A DNA stretch of 64,000 nt from Azotobacter salinestris (GCF_009363155.1 NZ_CP045302.1:1487001-1551000); one strand, 5' to 3'. Shown: positions 11,167 through 26,749, counted from the first letter of the stretch. The notes: a model not told the origin generated them from the letters alone. Made by a program: numbers and translations.

Positions 11167-12414
11167 TCAGAAGTTGCCCTGGAACCAGCGCTTGAGTCGC
11201 TCCAGAGCAGGTATCTTGGTTTCTTCGCCATAACCGCTGGAACCGGACAGGGATACGCCATCGGCCTGCTTCTGCAGCCCGTAGAGCAGCAGCCCCACTC
11301 CGGTCGAATAGATCGGATTGCTGATCACATCATCCATTCCCCTGACCCTGTGCGGCACACCCAGGCGCACCGGCATGTGGAAGATCTCCTCGGCCAGCTC
11401 GACGGCCCCCTCCATCTTCGCCGATCCCCCGGTGAGAACCACGCCGGCAGGGATAAGGTCCTCGTAGCCACTGCGCTGCAGCTCGGCATGGATCAGGCTG
11501 AACAGCTCGTCGTAGCGAGGCTCGACCACTTCTGCCAGGGCTTGGCGGGAGAGCTCTCGCGAAGGCCGATCGCCGACGCTTGGGACATTGATGGTTTCGC
11601 CAGCGCCGGCCAGCTTGGCCAGTGCACAGGCGTAGCGGATCTTGATCTCCTCGGCATACTGGGTCGGCGTACGCAGCGCCATGGCGATGTCGTTGGTAAC
11701 CTGATCGCCGGCGATCGGAATCACTGCAGTGTGGCGGATCGCTCCCTCGGTGAAGATCGCGATATCGGTGGTACCGCCACCGATGTCGACCAGGCATACG
11801 CCCAGCTCCTTCTCGTCATCGGTGAGCACCGCGTGGGCCGAAGCCAGCTGTTCGAGAATGATGTCGTCCACCTCCAGATCGCAGCGGCGCACGCACTTCT
11901 CGACGTTCTGCGCCGCATTCACCGCACAGGTCACCACATGCACCTTGGCCTCCAGGCGCACGCCGGACATACCCAGCGGCTCGCGCACGCCCTCCTGATT
12001 GTCGATCACGTAGTCCTGCGGCAGGGTATGCAGCACCCGCTGATCCGAGGGAATCGCCACCGCCTGGGCCGCATCCAGCACGCGCTCGAGATCGGCCTGG
12101 CTGACCTCGCGATCACGGATGGCGACAATCCCGTGGGAGTTCAGGCTACGGATATGGTTCCCGGCCAGGCCGACGAAAGCCGAGTGGATCTTGCAACCGG
12201 CCATCAGTTGGGCCTCCTCGACCGCCCGCTGAATGGACTGCACGGTGGACTCGATATTCACCACCACGCCCTTCTTCAACCCCCGCGAAGGATGGGAGCC
12301 GATTCCGACGATCTCCAATTGGCCATCAGCCGTCACCTCGCCCACCAGGGCCACTACCTTGGAGGTGCCGATGTCGAGACCGACGATCATCTTGCCGCTC
12401 TGCGCGCTTGCCAT
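11167..12414 (-). CDS. ftsA: Cell division protein FtsA
   Basis: This 415-residue actin-like ATPase tethers FtsZ to the membrane and recruits late divisome proteins. The phosphate 1 motif VGLDIGTSKVVALVGE, the phosphate 2 region VCLVDIGGGTTDIAIF and the adenosine motif PAGVVLTGGSAKM can be seen. The C-terminal amphipathic membrane-targeting helix (PALERLKRWFQGNF) follows a Gly/Ser-rich linker. It lies between ftsQ and ftsZ with short gaps, as in all gammaproteobacterial dcw clusters. Confidence 0.98.
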   Translation of the reverse strand: MASAQSGKMIVGLDIGTSKVVALVGEVTADGQLEIVGIGSHPSRGLKKGVVVNIESTVQSIQRAVEEAQLMAGCKIHSAFVGLAGNHIRSLNSHGIVAIRDREVSQADLERVLDAAQAVAIPSDQRVLHTLPQDYVIDNQEGVREPLGMSGVRLEAKVHVVTCAVNAAQNVEKCVRRCDLEVDDIILEQLASAHAVLTDDEKELGVCLVDIGGGTTDIAIFTEGAIRHTAVIPIAGDQVTNDIAMALRTPTQYAEEIKIRYACALAKLAGAGETINVPSVGDRPSRELSRQALAEVVEPRYDELFSLIHAELQRSGYEDLIPAGVVLTGGSAKMEGAVELAEEIFHMPVRLGVPHRVRGMDDVISNPIYSTGVGLLLYGLQKQADGVSLSGSSGYGEETKIPALERLKRWFQGNF

Positions 12415-12435
12415 ATTTTCTGCCTGCTCCTCAAC

Positions 12436-13296
12436 TCAGTGCACAGCGGCGGGTTCGACCGCCGTTGGCGCGACCGGCTCGCGCCATGCCACGGCCAGAC
12501 CGTTGGCATAACGCAGATCGATGCGCGCGATATTCGCGTTCTGCTCTTTCAGGGCCCGCTCATAGATGGCGTTGAAACGGCGCATCTTGGCGAGCAGGTG
12601 ATCACGTCCGAGCAACAGCTCGATGCCCTGGGTGGTGGTGACGTACCAGCTGCCGCGCTCGCGCAGTTCCAGACGAGCAATGGAAAAGCCCAGAGGCCTG
12701 AGCATCTGGTTGAGCACATGGTACTGCTGCATCACCTTTTCCTGCGCCTGCTGGGGACCGGCCAGCTGAGGCAGATGCTCATAGTGGGACACTTCGCTCG
12801 GTGCGAAGGCCTCGCCCTGATTGTTCAGCAGCGCCTCATCGCCCCAGCGCGCTATCGGCAATTGCTCCTCCAGGCGGACCACCAGTTGATCCGGCCACAC
12901 GCGCCGCACCTCGGCCTTGGCGATCCACGACATACCCTCGAGCTCATCGCGGATACCGACCAGATCGACACTGAAGAAGGTTGCCTGGCGGAAGGGCGCG
13001 ATGCGATCGAGAACTGCCTGGCTGCTTACATAGTTCAGATGCCCCTCGAGCCTGACGTCGGCGATCGGCTGATCCGCATAGGGCATCAGGCGCTGCGCCA
13101 GGAAATAGCTGCCCACACCGAGAGCCGCCAGCAAGAGCAGGCCGCCCAGCTTCTTCAGCAGGCTCATGCCCAGCGTCGACAGGCGAGCCGTCACTGGCGG
13201 CTTGACCACCATGCGGCTGGCCCCTCGACGAGCCGGCTTGCGCACCGGCGCGCGGCCCGGCCGTGGTTGCCGGTGACGAAGCATGGTGCCGTACAT
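12436..13296 (-). CDS. ftsQ: Cell division protein FtsQ
   Basis: This 286-residue bitopic protein links the early divisome to FtsB/FtsL. The cytoplasmic N-terminus is Arg/Pro-rich (about 1-48). One membrane helix follows (about 49-70, [17 protein letters not shown]), then a periplasmic POTRA domain (from about 76, [19 protein letters not shown]) and the beta domain. The start at 13296 or the ATG four codons later are both possible. It begins three bases after the ddlB stop. Confidence 0.95.
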   Translation of the reverse strand: MYGTMLRHRQPRPGRAPVRKPARRGASRMVVKPPVTARLSTLGMSLLKKLGGLLLLAALGVGSYFLAQRLMPYADQPIADVRLEGHLNYVSSQAVLDRIAPFRQATFFSVDLVGIRDELEGMSWIAKAEVRRVWPDQLVVRLEEQLPIARWGDEALLNNQGEAFAPSEVSHYEHLPQLAGPQQAQEKVMQQYHVLNQMLRPLGFSIARLELRERGSWYVTTTQGIELLLGRDHLLAKMRRFNAIYERALKEQNANIARIDLRYANGLAVAWREPVAPTAVEPAAVH

Positions 13297-13299
13297 GGC

Positions 13300-15702
<2,403 letters not shown>

Positions 15703-15710
<8 letters not shown>

Positions 15711-16773
15711 GCGCCACCTCCAGGCAGATATCCACGACCGTGCGGGTCGCCTCGGGTTTGGCCAGACGGCGAGCACTGTCGGCCATGCTTTCGAGTCGCT
15801 CGGGATGCATCGATACCTCGGTCAGGCGTGCGGCCAGATCGGCAGCCGCCGTGGTCGCTTGGGGCAGAAGGAAAGCCGCGCCCTCCCGTGCCAGATAATC
15901 GGCATTGCGGGTCTGGTGATCGTCGATGGCATGGGGCAGCGGCAGCAGCAGTGCAGGTAGCCCGGCAGCAGCCAGTTCGCTCACGGTCAAGGCACCGGCA
16001 CGGCAGACCACCAAGTCGGCCCAGGCGTAGACGCGAGCCATGTCCTCTATGAAGGGCACGACCTCGGCTTCGACTCCGGCTTCGCGGTAACGCTCCGCGG
16101 TGATCGCGTGGTGCTGTCGGCCAGCCTGATGGAGGATCTCCGGCCGCTGCTCTGCAGCAATCAATGCCAGTGCCGCAGGCAGCAGCTTATTCAGGGGCTC
16201 GGCACCCAGGCTTCCGCCCAGGACCAGCAGCCGCAGCCTGCGTCCGTCGAGGGCCTGGCGCGGTGCTTCCAGAAAAAGCTCGGGGCGCACCGGATTGCCG
16301 GTGGTACGACGCTTGCCGGCAGCACCGAAGGTATCCGGAAAGGCCTCGCAGACCCGACTGGCGAGCGGCGCCAATGCCCGGTTGGAAGTACCGGCCACGG
16401 CATTCTGCTCGTGGATGATCAGAGGTACACCGGCCAGCTTCGCCGCCACGCCGCCAGGACCAGTGACGAATCCGCCCATGCCCAGCACGCATACAGGACG
16501 CAGCTCGCGTATGATCCGACGGGCCTGGAACAGCGACCGAAGCAGATGGAATGGGGCCTTGAGCAAGACACCCGGTCCCTTGCCTCGCAGCCCGGCGATC
16601 TGGATCCGATGCAGCGGCAGCCCGGCCGAGGGCACCAGATCGTTCTCGATCCCGCGCGGCGTGCCCAACCAGTGCACGGCATAGCCACGCGCCTGGAACT
16701 CGCGGGCACAGGCAAGCGCCGGGAACACATGGCCCCCGGTACCACCGGCCATGATCAGTACATTAGCGCCCAT
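15703..16773 (-). CDS. murG: Lipid II synthase MurG (GlcNAc transferase)
   Basis: This 356-residue GT-B glycosyltransferase adds GlcNAc to lipid I at the inner face of the membrane. The diphosphate loop [14 protein letters not shown] (about 8-21) and the second Gly-rich loop [13 protein letters not shown] are present. The donor-binding segment [26 protein letters not shown] is also intact. ATG at 16773 yields the standard N-terminus. The gene overlaps the end of ftsW by 11 bases. Confidence 0.97.
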
Positions 16774-17983
16774 CGGCTTGCTCCTCATGATCCTCGGCGA
16801 AATCCTTCTCGCTGAAGCGTGCGTTCTCGTTGCCCAGTTGGGTACGACGCTCCCAGTCCAGACGCAGCAGCAGGCCCAGGCTGACACAGCAGATCACCAG
16901 CGAGCTGCCGCCATAGCTGAGGAAGGGCAGGGTCAGCCCCTTGGTCGGCAGGAGGCCGACATTCACCCCGATATTGATGAGAAACTGGCCGATCCACAGG
17001 AAGGCCAGACCATAGGCCACATAGGCCGAGAAATACTGCCGGGCCCTCTCCGCCCACAGCCCGAGGTAGAGAGCCCGCACGCAAACGAAGGTGAACAGGC
17101 CAAGGGTCGCCAGCGCACCGAACATGCCCAGTTCCTCGGCCAGTACGGAGAAGACGAAGTCGGTATGTGCTTCCGGCAGGTAGAACTGCTTCTGCACGCT
17201 GTTGCCGAGTCCGACCCCCAACCATTCGCCACGGCCGAAGGCGATCAGTGCCTGAGTCAACTGATAGCCGGCCCCGAACTGGTCGGCCCAGGGATCGGTG
17301 AAGGTGATCAGGCGCTGCAGGCGGTATTCCTGAGTCTGCACCAGCACGAACACCGCAGCGACAGCGGCAGCAGCCAGCAGGGTGAAACGGAACAGGCCGA
17401 CTCCGCCGAGGAACAGCATCGCCGCGGCGGAGCCCAGCATCACCACGGTGGCGCCGAAGTCCGGCTCCAGCAGCAGCAGTCCGGCAAGCGGAATCAGTAC
17501 GATGATCGGCTTGATGAAGCCGATCCAGCGGCGGCGCACTTCATCCTCGCGGCGTACCAGATAACCGGCGAGATAGATCACCACGAACAGCTTGGCTATC
17601 TCCGACGGCTGGACGTTGAAGGCGCCGAAGCCAATCCAGCGCATCGAGCCGTTCACCTCGCGGCCGATACCCGGGACCAGCACGAGGATCAGCACACCGA
17701 AGGCAGCCAGAAGCAGTTTGCCGCCCATGCTCTGCCAGGTTTCCAGCGGTATCAGCATCACCACGCCACCAGCGACGATGCCGATCAGCAGATACACCAG
17801 ATGACGGACCATGTAATAAAAGGTGTTGCCGGCTTGCACCGCCGCCACCTCGGAGGATGCCGAGGTGATCATCACCAGGCCCAGGCCGAGCAGGGCCAGG
17901 CAGCCTGCCAGCATTGGGAAGTCGACATCGAAGCCGCGCCGGTTGAATACCGGGGATGGATAGGGACGCAGCAGGGCGAGCAT
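16763..17983 (-). CDS. ftsW: SEDS peptidoglycan polymerase FtsW
   Basis: This 406-residue polytopic protein (about ten membrane helices) is the divisome glycosyltransferase that works with FtsI. It begins with a short cytoplasmic tail and the helix MLAGCLALLGLGLVMITSAS. SEDS signatures such as KLFVVIYLAGYLVRR, LLLLEPDFGATVV and the C-terminal LPFLSYGGSSLV are present. Its start codon shares one base with the murD stop (TGATG). Confidence 0.97.
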   Translation of the reverse strand: MLALLRPYPSPVFNRRGFDVDFPMLAGCLALLGLGLVMITSASSEVAAVQAGNTFYYMVRHLVYLLIGIVAGGVVMLIPLETWQSMGGKLLLAAFGVLILVLVPGIGREVNGSMRWIGFGAFNVQPSEIAKLFVVIYLAGYLVRREDEVRRRWIGFIKPIIVLIPLAGLLLLEPDFGATVVMLGSAAAMLFLGGVGLFRFTLLAAAAVAAVFVLVQTQEYRLQRLITFTDPWADQFGAGYQLTQALIAFGRGEWLGVGLGNSVQKQFYLPEAHTDFVFSVLAEELGMFGALATLGLFTFVCVRALYLGLWAERARQYFSAYVAYGLAFLWIGQFLINIGVNVGLLPTKGLTLPFLSYGGSSLVICCVSLGLLLRLDWERRTQLGNENARFSEKDFAEDHEEQADGR

Positions 17984-19329
17984 CAGGAAAGCACCTCCAC
18001 CGCCCGAGCGAACTGCTGCCCACGTTCCTCGAAGCTCCGGAACATGTCCAGGCTGGCGCAGGCTGGCGACAGCAGTACGGCATCGCCCGCCTCGGCCAGG
18101 GCAGCCGAATGCTCAACCGCTTCCGCCAGCGTCCTGACCCGGACCAGCGGTACGACGCCATCCAGCACTGTCGCAATGTGCTCGGCATCGCGTCCGAGCA
18201 GCACCACGGCGCGACAATGCTCGGCGACCGGCTGGCGCAGGGTGGAAAAGTCCGCCCCCTTGCCGTCGCCACCGGCGATCAGTACCAGCTTGCCGTCGAT
18301 GTCCGCCCCCAGCCCCTCGATCGCTGCCAGCGCAGCACCGACGTTGGTCGCCTTGGAGTCATCGTAATAACTCACCCCGCGCCGCTCTCGCAGCCACTGG
18401 CAACGGTGTGGCAGTCCGACGAAGCTCTTCAGGGTCTCGAGCATCGGCGCGAACGGCAAGCCGGCCGCATGGCCCAGCGCCAGTGCCGCCAGGGCGTTGG
18501 ACTGGTTGTGGGCACCACGGATCTTCAGCTCGCGGACCGGCAATAGCGTCTCGAACTGGAAGGCCAGGTGCTTCTCGCCGCTCTCCTCCAGCAGACCGAA
18601 TCCCTTGAAGTCCGGCTTGCCGAGACCGAAGGTCCAGCACGGCAGCTGGTCGGCGACCAGCGGGCGGGACAGCGCATCGTCCCGGTTCACCACCACCTGG
18701 CGGGCACCGCGGAAAATGCGATGCTTGGCCAGATGATAGGCCTGCAGATCGGCATAGCGATCCATGTGGTCTTCGCTGACGTTGAGGCAGGTGGCGACCT
18801 CGGCATTCAGCCGGTCGGTGGTTTCCAACTGGAAGCTGGAGAGCTCCAACACATACAGTTCGACGCCGTCGTCCAGCAGATCGAGGGCCGGCGTGCCCAG
18901 ATTGCCGCCTACCGCCACGCGCCGGCCGGCCACCCGGGCCATCTCGCCAACCAGGGTGGTCACCGTGCTCTTGGCGTTGGAGCCGGTAATGGCGACGATC
19001 GGCGCCTTGGCATGACGGGCGAACAACTCGATGTCGCCAGACAGCTTCACCCCGCGTGCTGCCGCCTCCTGTAGCGCCGGCGTCGCCAGCGCCAGTCCGG
19101 GACTGACGTAAAGCTCGCTGGCACGACAGAGGAAATCCACGTCCAGGGTACCGCAGCGCACTTCGACCTGAGGGAACTGCGCTCTCAGCGTGGCCAGCTC
19201 CGGAGGATTGGCGCGGGTATCGACCACAACAAAATGCACGCCCTGACGCGCCAGAAAACGCACCAGGGACATGCCGCTCTTGCCGAGGCCAACGACAATG
19301 CGGAACTGGTCAGAAGCGATCAGGTTCAT
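17983..19329 (-). CDS. murD: UDP-MurNAc-L-alanine--D-glutamate ligase MurD
   Basis: This 448-residue ligase adds D-Glu. The N-terminal domain opens RIVVGLGKSGMSLVRFL. The ATP loop reads GSNAKST (116-122) rather than the common GTNGKST, a variant I associate with pseudomonads. The central ENxSEDHMDRY motif (NVSEDHMDRY) and the C-terminal YYDDSKATN domain follow. It lies 9 bases downstream of mraY and overlaps ftsW by one base. Confidence 0.97.
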   Translation of the reverse strand: MNLIASDQFRIVVGLGKSGMSLVRFLARQGVHFVVVDTRANPPELATLRAQFPQVEVRCGTLDVDFLCRASELYVSPGLALATPALQEAAARGVKLSGDIELFARHAKAPIVAITGSNAKSTVTTLVGEMARVAGRRVAVGGNLGTPALDLLDDGVELYVLELSSFQLETTDRLNAEVATCLNVSEDHMDRYADLQAYHLAKHRIFRGARQVVVNRDDALSRPLVADQLPCWTFGLGKPDFKGFGLLEESGEKHLAFQFETLLPVRELKIRGAHNQSNALAALALGHAAGLPFAPMLETLKSFVGLPHRCQWLRERRGVSYYDDSKATNVGAALAAIEGLGADIDGKLVLIAGGDGKGADFSTLRQPVAEHCRAVVLLGRDAEHIATVLDGVVPLVRVRTLAEAVEHSAALAEAGDAVLLSPACASLDMFRSFEERGQQFARAVEVLS

Positions 19330-19338
19330 TTCCTGCCC

Positions 19339-20421
19339 TCAGCGCAGCTTCAGAGTCGCCAGGCCGATCAGCACCAGAACCACGGTGATGATCCAGAAAC
19401 GCACGATCACCCGTGGCTCCGGCCAGCCCTTCAGCTCGAAGTGGTGGTGGATCGGCGCCATGCGGAACACGCGCTTGCCGGTGAGCTTGAAGGAAGCAAC
19501 CTGGATCATCACCGACAGGGTTTCCATGACGAACACCCCACCCATGATGAACAGCACTACCTCCTGACGGACGATCACGGCGATGGTGCCGAGCGCCGCT
19601 CCTAGCGCCAGGGCCCCCACGTCCCCCATGAAGACCTGAGCCGGATAGGTGTTGAACCAGAGAAAACCGAGGCCGGCGCCAATCAGCGCACCGCAGAATA
19701 CGATCAACTCGCCGGCACCCGTCACGCTCGGGATCAGCAGATATTCGGCAAATTTCACGTTGCCGGACAGATAGCAGAAGATGCCCAGTGCGCCACCGAC
19801 CATCACCGTGGGCATGATTGCCAACCCGTCGAGGCCGTCGGTCAGATTCACTGCATTGCTCGAGCCAACGATGACGAAATAGGTCAGCACGATGAAGGCA
19901 GCGCCGAGGGGAATCTCAATGGTCTTGATCAACGGCAGGATCAGAGTGGTTTCAACCGGGGTCTGCGCAGTCATATAAAGGAAGAGCGCGGCGCCGAGCC
20001 CGAAAACCGATTGCCAGAAATACTTCCAGCGGCTCGGCAGGCCGCGGGAGTTCTTCTCGATCACCTTGCGGTAGTCATCGACCCAGCCGATGGCGCCGAA
20101 CAGCAGGGTCACGGCCAGCACGACCCAGACGTAGCGATTGGACAGGTCGGCCCAGAGCAGGGTGCTGATGGCGATGGCGGACAGGATCAGCGCACCGCCC
20201 ATGGTCGGCGTGCCCTTCTTCGACAGGTGCGACTGCGGACCATCGTCGCGTACCGCCTGGCCGATCTGGCGGATCTGCAGGATCCGGATCATCCAGGGGC
20301 CCAGGCACAGCGCCAGGACCAGGGCAGTCAGCACCCCGAGAATCCCGCGCAGTGTCAGGTACTGAATGACCGCGAAACCGGTATGGAACTGTTGCAGATA
20401 CTCTGCCAGCAGCAGCAGCAT
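19339..20421 (-). CDS. mraY: Phospho-MurNAc-pentapeptide transferase MraY
   Basis: This 360-residue membrane enzyme makes lipid I from UDP-MurNAc-pentapeptide and undecaprenyl phosphate. About ten helices are evident. Family motifs include KKGTPTMGG, the Asp-rich [22 protein letters not shown], the Mg-binding [10 protein letters not shown] and the C-terminal [13 protein letters not shown]. It starts directly after the murF stop with no spacer (TAA-ATG). Confidence 0.98.
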   Translation of the reverse strand: MLLLLAEYLQQFHTGFAVIQYLTLRGILGVLTALVLALCLGPWMIRILQIRQIGQAVRDDGPQSHLSKKGTPTMGGALILSAIAISTLLWADLSNRYVWVVLAVTLLFGAIGWVDDYRKVIEKNSRGLPSRWKYFWQSVFGLGAALFLYMTAQTPVETTLILPLIKTIEIPLGAAFIVLTYFVIVGSSNAVNLTDGLDGLAIMPTVMVGGALGIFCYLSGNVKFAEYLLIPSVTGAGELIVFCGALIGAGLGFLWFNTYPAQVFMGDVGALALGAALGTIAVIVRQEVVLFIMGGVFVMETLSVMIQVASFKLTGKRVFRMAPIHHHFELKGWPEPRVIVRFWIITVVLVLIGLATLKLR

Positions 20422-21789
20422 TTAATGAATCTCCTCGCCGGAACCGCAGAGAGCCGAGACGATCTTGTCCATCGCCGCACTTCGCGAACCCTTGATCAAA
20501 ATGGTGGTATCAGGATGCTGCTCGCCGCGCAGGGCCTCGAGCAGGGTGGCCTGGTCGGCGAAATGCCGGCCGCCCCCTCCGAACGCCGCGACCGCATGGG
20601 CCATCAGCGGTCCCACGGCATACAGGGCATCAACCTTGCCGGTGGCATAGGCGCCGACCTGGCGGTGGCCCTCCTTGGCCCAGGCCCCCAACTCGCCCAT
20701 GTCGCCGAGGGCAAGGACAGTGCGTCCGGAAAAGCCGGCGAGTATATCGATAGCCGCGCACATTGACGCGGGATTTGCGTTGTAGCTGTCATCAATCACT
20801 CGTACGCCGCTCGGCGCAAGCTGCGCCACGGCGCGGCCTTTGACTGGCTGCAGGCTTTCCAGCCCGGCCTGAATTCCGACCAACGGCACACCCAGAGCAT
20901 GGGCCGCGGCTGCCGCCGCCAAGGCATTGGCCACATTGTGCCGGCCGAGCAGATTGAGCTGGATGCGTGTCTCGCCAGCGAGCCCCTGCAGAGTGAAGGC
21001 CGGACAGCCGCGAGCGTCGGGCCGGATATCCCGCGCCTGGAAGTCGGCATCGGCCGCGTCCAGCGCAAAGCTCCACACACGCCGTCCAGCAGCGCGCCGC
21101 TGCCAGGTGGCAAAGGCCGCGTCGTCACGGTTGAGCACGGCAACGCCATCGGCCGGCAGGCCCTCGAGTATCTCGCCCTTGGCCTCGACGATCTTCTCCG
21201 GCCCACCGAACTCGCCGACATGAGCCGTACCGGCATTGGTGATGATTGCCACCTGCGGGTGGGTCAGGCCAACGGTATAGGCGATATCGCCAATCCGAGA
21301 AGCGCCCAGCTCGATCACCGCACCGACATGCTCGGGCGCCAGCTCCAGCAAGGTCAGCGGCACGCCCAGATCGTTGTTCAGGTTGCCGCGGGTCGCCAAT
21401 ACCGGGCCGCGGGTACGCAGGATGCTGGCGAGCATTTCCTTGACCGTGGTCTTGCCACTGGAGCCGGTCACCGCGGCCAAGGGGCCGCTGTAGGCCCGGC
21501 GGTTGAAGCTGCCCAGCAGGCCGAGGGCAACTCGGGTATCGGCCACCTGCAACTGCGGCAGTCCCGCCTCCGGTATCGTGCGCTGAACGAGGGCGGCCAC
21601 GCCCCCCTTGATAGCAGCCTCGGCGAGAAAGGCATGGCCATCGAAGCGTGGTCCGACCAGCGCGACGAACAATTGTCCCGGACGGATCGCCCGGCTGTCA
21701 GTGCCGACCGAATCGAATGCCACATCGGCCCCTGCCAGGTTCCCCTGCAGCAGACCGGCGATTTCGCTCAGATACAAAGCCTTAAGCAT
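20422..21789 (-). CDS. murF: UDP-MurNAc-tripeptide--D-Ala-D-Ala ligase MurF
   Basis: This 455-residue ligase completes the pentapeptide precursor using the DdlB product. An N-terminal UDP-binding domain (SVGTDSRAIRPGQLFVAL) precedes the ATP loop TGSSGKTT (about 108-115). The central domain has NAGTAHVGEFGG and NRDDAAF, and the C-terminal domain has VIDDSYNANPASM. The start overlaps the murE stop by 8 bases. Confidence 0.97.
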   Translation of the reverse strand: MLKALYLSEIAGLLQGNLAGADVAFDSVGTDSRAIRPGQLFVALVGPRFDGHAFLAEAAIKGGVAALVQRTIPEAGLPQLQVADTRVALGLLGSFNRRAYSGPLAAVTGSSGKTTVKEMLASILRTRGPVLATRGNLNNDLGVPLTLLELAPEHVGAVIELGASRIGDIAYTVGLTHPQVAIITNAGTAHVGEFGGPEKIVEAKGEILEGLPADGVAVLNRDDAAFATWQRRAAGRRVWSFALDAADADFQARDIRPDARGCPAFTLQGLAGETRIQLNLLGRHNVANALAAAAAAHALGVPLVGIQAGLESLQPVKGRAVAQLAPSGVRVIDDSYNANPASMCAAIDILAGFSGRTVLALGDMGELGAWAKEGHRQVGAYATGKVDALYAVGPLMAHAVAAFGGGGRHFADQATLLEALRGEQHPDTTILIKGSRSAAMDKIVSALCGSGEEIH

Positions 21790-23244
21790 GAGCTACTTCC
21801 CAGGCGTGCAGGGCCTTGGTGGCCTCCTCGATGTCGGAAAAAGACTGGCGTACGCCGTTGATCTCCTGGTAGTCCTCATGCCCCTTGCCAGCTAGCAACA
21901 GCACGTCGCCCACCTCGGCACCGGCAATCAGGCGAGCAATGGCCTGGCCACGCCCATGCATGTAGGCAACTTTTTCCGGCGCGCTGATACCGCTGTGGAT
22001 ATCGGCGAATATCTGTTCCGGAGATTCGGTGCGGGGATTGTCGTCCGTGACCAGTACCGCATCGGCCAGGCGTTCGGTGACCGCAGCCATCAGCGGACGC
22101 TTGCCTCGATCACGGTCGCCGCCGCAGCCGAACAGGCACAGCAGACGCCCGCGAACATGCGGACGCAGGGCCTCCAGTACCTTCTCCAGGGCATCCGGGG
22201 TATGGGCGTAATCCACCACGACCAACGGCCTGGAGCCGCCGCCCAGGCGCTGCATGCGCCCGGCCGGAGCCTGCAGTTGCGGCATGACGTGGAGGATTTC
22301 GTCCAGTGCGTAATCCAGCCCCAGCAGCGCACCGATCACTGCCAGCAGGTTGCTCAGATTGAAGCGTCCCAGCAGCGGGCTGTGCAGCAAGCCTTCGCCC
22401 TGTGAGGTCACCACCTCGGCCCGCACGCCCTGCTCGTCGAAATGCACTTGGCGACAGTGCAGCTGGGCAGAGCGATTCTCCAGGCTGTAGCCAATCACAC
22501 GAGACGCATGCGTCTCCTCGGCCAAGCGCCGGCCGAAGGCGTCGTCCAGATTGAGCACTCGGCAGCGCAGGCCAGGCCAGGCGAACAGTCGAGCCTTGGC
22601 CGCAGCATAGGCATCCATGGTGCCGTGATAGTCCAGATGGTCGCGGGACAAGTTGGTGAAGACCGCCATATCGAAGTCCAGCGCCGACACACGGCTCTGT
22701 GCAAGAGCGTGAGACGATACCTCCATGGACACCGCACGGGCACCGGCCTGCTTCAGGTTCGCCAGAGTTGCCTGCACACTGATCGGGTCGGGCGTGGTAT
22801 GGCGGCCGCTCTGTAGCGCACCATGAAAACCGTTGCCCAGGGTACCTATGATGCCGCAACGCTCTTCGAACATATCCAGAGCCTGGGCGAGCAGCTGGCT
22901 GACGCTGGTCTTGCCGTTGGTACCAGTCACTCCGATCAGGCACAAGGCCCGGCTCGGCTCGCCATAAAAGCGGCCGGCAATCGCCGACAGCTGCTTGGCC
23001 AGTCCTCTGATGGGAACCAGCGGCATACCGCTGCCAGCGAACATCGTTGCCCCCTCGGCCTCGTAGGCCACGGCGGCCGCGCCCCGGGCGAGAGCATCGG
23101 CGATATGGCTGCGGCCGTCTTGCTGCTCCCCAGGGACGGCGAGAAAGAGATCACCGGGGCGTACCTGCCGACTGTCCAGGGTCAGCTCTCGGATCAGCAC
23201 CGCACTCTCGGCCTGGGGCAACAGTTGATTGAGTGGCATGGGCA

Positions 23245-23245
<1 letters not shown>
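21782..23245 (-). CDS. murE: UDP-MurNAc-L-Ala-D-Glu--meso-DAP ligase MurE
   Basis: This 487-residue ligase adds the third residue of the stem peptide. The ATP loop is GTNGKTS (108-114). The specificity motif DDNPR (in VLVTDDNPRTESP) indicates meso-diaminopimelate rather than lysine. An N-terminal TLDSRQVRPGDLF domain and a C-terminal VVDYAHTPDALE segment complete the family pattern. The ATG shares one base with the ftsI stop. Confidence 0.97.
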
Positions 23246-25270
<2,025 letters not shown>

Positions 25271-25274
<4 letters not shown>

Positions 25275-26212
25275 CGCAGCTTCTCCGCCACACGCATGAT
25301 TGCGCTGCGGGCACGCGGATTGGCCTTGAGTTCAGACTCGGAGGCATACTGCGGCTTGCCAATCAGCTTGAGGCGCGGCTCGAAGACAGCCGGGCGTATT
25401 GGTAGATCACGCGGCAGCTTGTCAGCCTCGCCCTTGGCCTGTCGCCGCATGAACCGCTTGACGATGCGGTCCTCCAGTGAATGGAAGCTGATTACCACCA
25501 GACGGCCACCAACCTCGAGCGCCTCTAGCGCAGCATCAAGCCCCCGCTCGAGGTCGCCCAGCTCGTTATTGACGTGGATGCGCAAGCCTTGGAAGGCACG
25601 CGTTGCCGGATTCTTGCCCTTCTCCCAAGCTGGATTGGCGGCAGCCAGGACCTGAGCCAGATCGGCAGTACGCTCGAACGGCCTATCCTGGCGGCGCTGC
25701 ACCACGGCCTGGGCCATGCGCCTGGCAAAGCGCTCCTCGCCATAATCCTTGAATACGCGGGCAATTTCCTCGACAGAGGCTTGGGCCAGCCATTCGGCCG
25801 CACTCACACCGCGACTTGGGTCCATGCGCATGTCCAGTGGACCATCGTTGAGGAAACTGAAGCCACGCTCAGGATCGTCCAGCTGCGGCGAGGACACGCC
25901 CAGATCGAACAGCACGCCACTGACCCTGCCGATCAGCCCGCGCGCCACCATTTCGTCCGCCAGTTCGGCGAAACTGCGCTGGACGATGACGAAGCGGCCA
26001 TCCTCGGCGGCCAGCGCCTGCCCGGCAGCGATTGCCTGAGGATCCTTGTCGAACCCCAGCAGAACACCTTTCGCTCCAAGACGTTCGAGAATCAGCCTGC
26101 TGTGCCCGCCTCGCCCGAAGGTGCCATCCAGATAGCAGCCGCCCTCCCGGACGGACAGAGCATCGACCGCCTCCTCGAGCAGCACGGTGATATGGCTGAA
26201 GCCGCTATTCAT
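25271..26212 (-). CDS. rsmH: 16S rRNA (cytosine1402-N4)-methyltransferase RsmH
   Basis: This 313-residue SAM-dependent enzyme (MraW) methylates C1402 of 16S rRNA in the P site. RsmI, encoded at 27.4-28.3 kb, adds the 2'-O-methyl group to the same base. Visible are [13 protein letters not shown], the SAM loop [23 protein letters not shown] and the C-terminal [19 protein letters not shown] at 26212 fits the family N-terminus. It begins two bases after the mraZ stop. Confidence 0.97.
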
Positions 26213-26214
26213 AG

Positions 26215-26673
26215 TCACAGGATCAAGTCGCGCAATTCGCCCGGCAGATCGCCGGGTTGTTGTTTGATAGCCGCCAGATCCGCATTTGCGATCGCGGTCC
26301 AGGCATCCTCGTTCCACAGCTGAAACTTGTTCAGTTGGCCGACCAGCATTGCGTGCTTGTCCAGACTCGCATGCTCCCGCAGGCGTGGCGGGACCAGGAA
26401 ACGCCCGCTGCCATCCAGTTCGAGATCCACAGCATTACCAATCAAGAGACGCTGCAAACGGCGAGTTTCCTCACGCAGCGAGGGAAGCTCACGCAATTTG
26501 GACTCGATGAGCTCCCACTCCGGCAGGGGGTATATGCATAGACAGGGGTCCATCGCATCGATGGTGACGATAAGTTGCCCCGCCGAACGCGCCATGAATT
26601 CCTCACGATACCGGGCGGGCATCGAAATTCGCCCCTTGGCGTCCAGACTGACGGCATTTGCCCCGCGAAACAC
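26215..26673 (-). CDS. mraZ: Transcriptional regulator MraZ, first gene of the dcw cluster
   Basis: This 152-residue protein carries two AbrB-like DNA-binding repeats. The first is around [16 protein letters not shown] (about 9-24) and the second around [18 protein letters not shown] (about 83-100). MraZ binds spaced GTGGG-type boxes upstream of its own gene and represses the cluster. Such boxes are present just upstream here. Translation starts at GTG (26673), with AGGGG about 8 bases before it. The DxxGR(I/F)xxP signature is intact in both repeats. Confidence 0.96.
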   Translation of the reverse strand: MFRGANAVSLDAKGRISMPARYREEFMARSAGQLIVTIDAMDPCLCIYPLPEWELIESKLRELPSLREETRRLQRLLIGNAVDLELDGSGRFLVPPRLREHASLDKHAMLVGQLNKFQLWNEDAWTAIANADLAAIKQQPGDLPGELRDLIL

Positions 26674-26705
26674 GGTCGCGCTTCCCCTGACTGCAAGCTT
26701 CCCTG

Positions 26706-26740
26706 CCCACTGAAACCCACTTTATGCCACTTCGTACCAC
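26706..26740 (-). promoter_or_regulatory. Four MraZ boxes (GTGG repeats, 10-bp period) in the mraZ leader
   Basis: On the minus strand GTGGT, GTGGC, GTGGG and GTGGG begin at 26740, 26730, 26720 and 26710, exactly one helical turn apart. They lie between the predicted transcription start (about 26743) and the mraZ GTG. Known MraZ operators are three or more such pentamers with 5-bp spacers, so this is very probably the autoregulatory site. Confidence 0.8.
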
Positions 26741-26749
26741 CTTACGCAC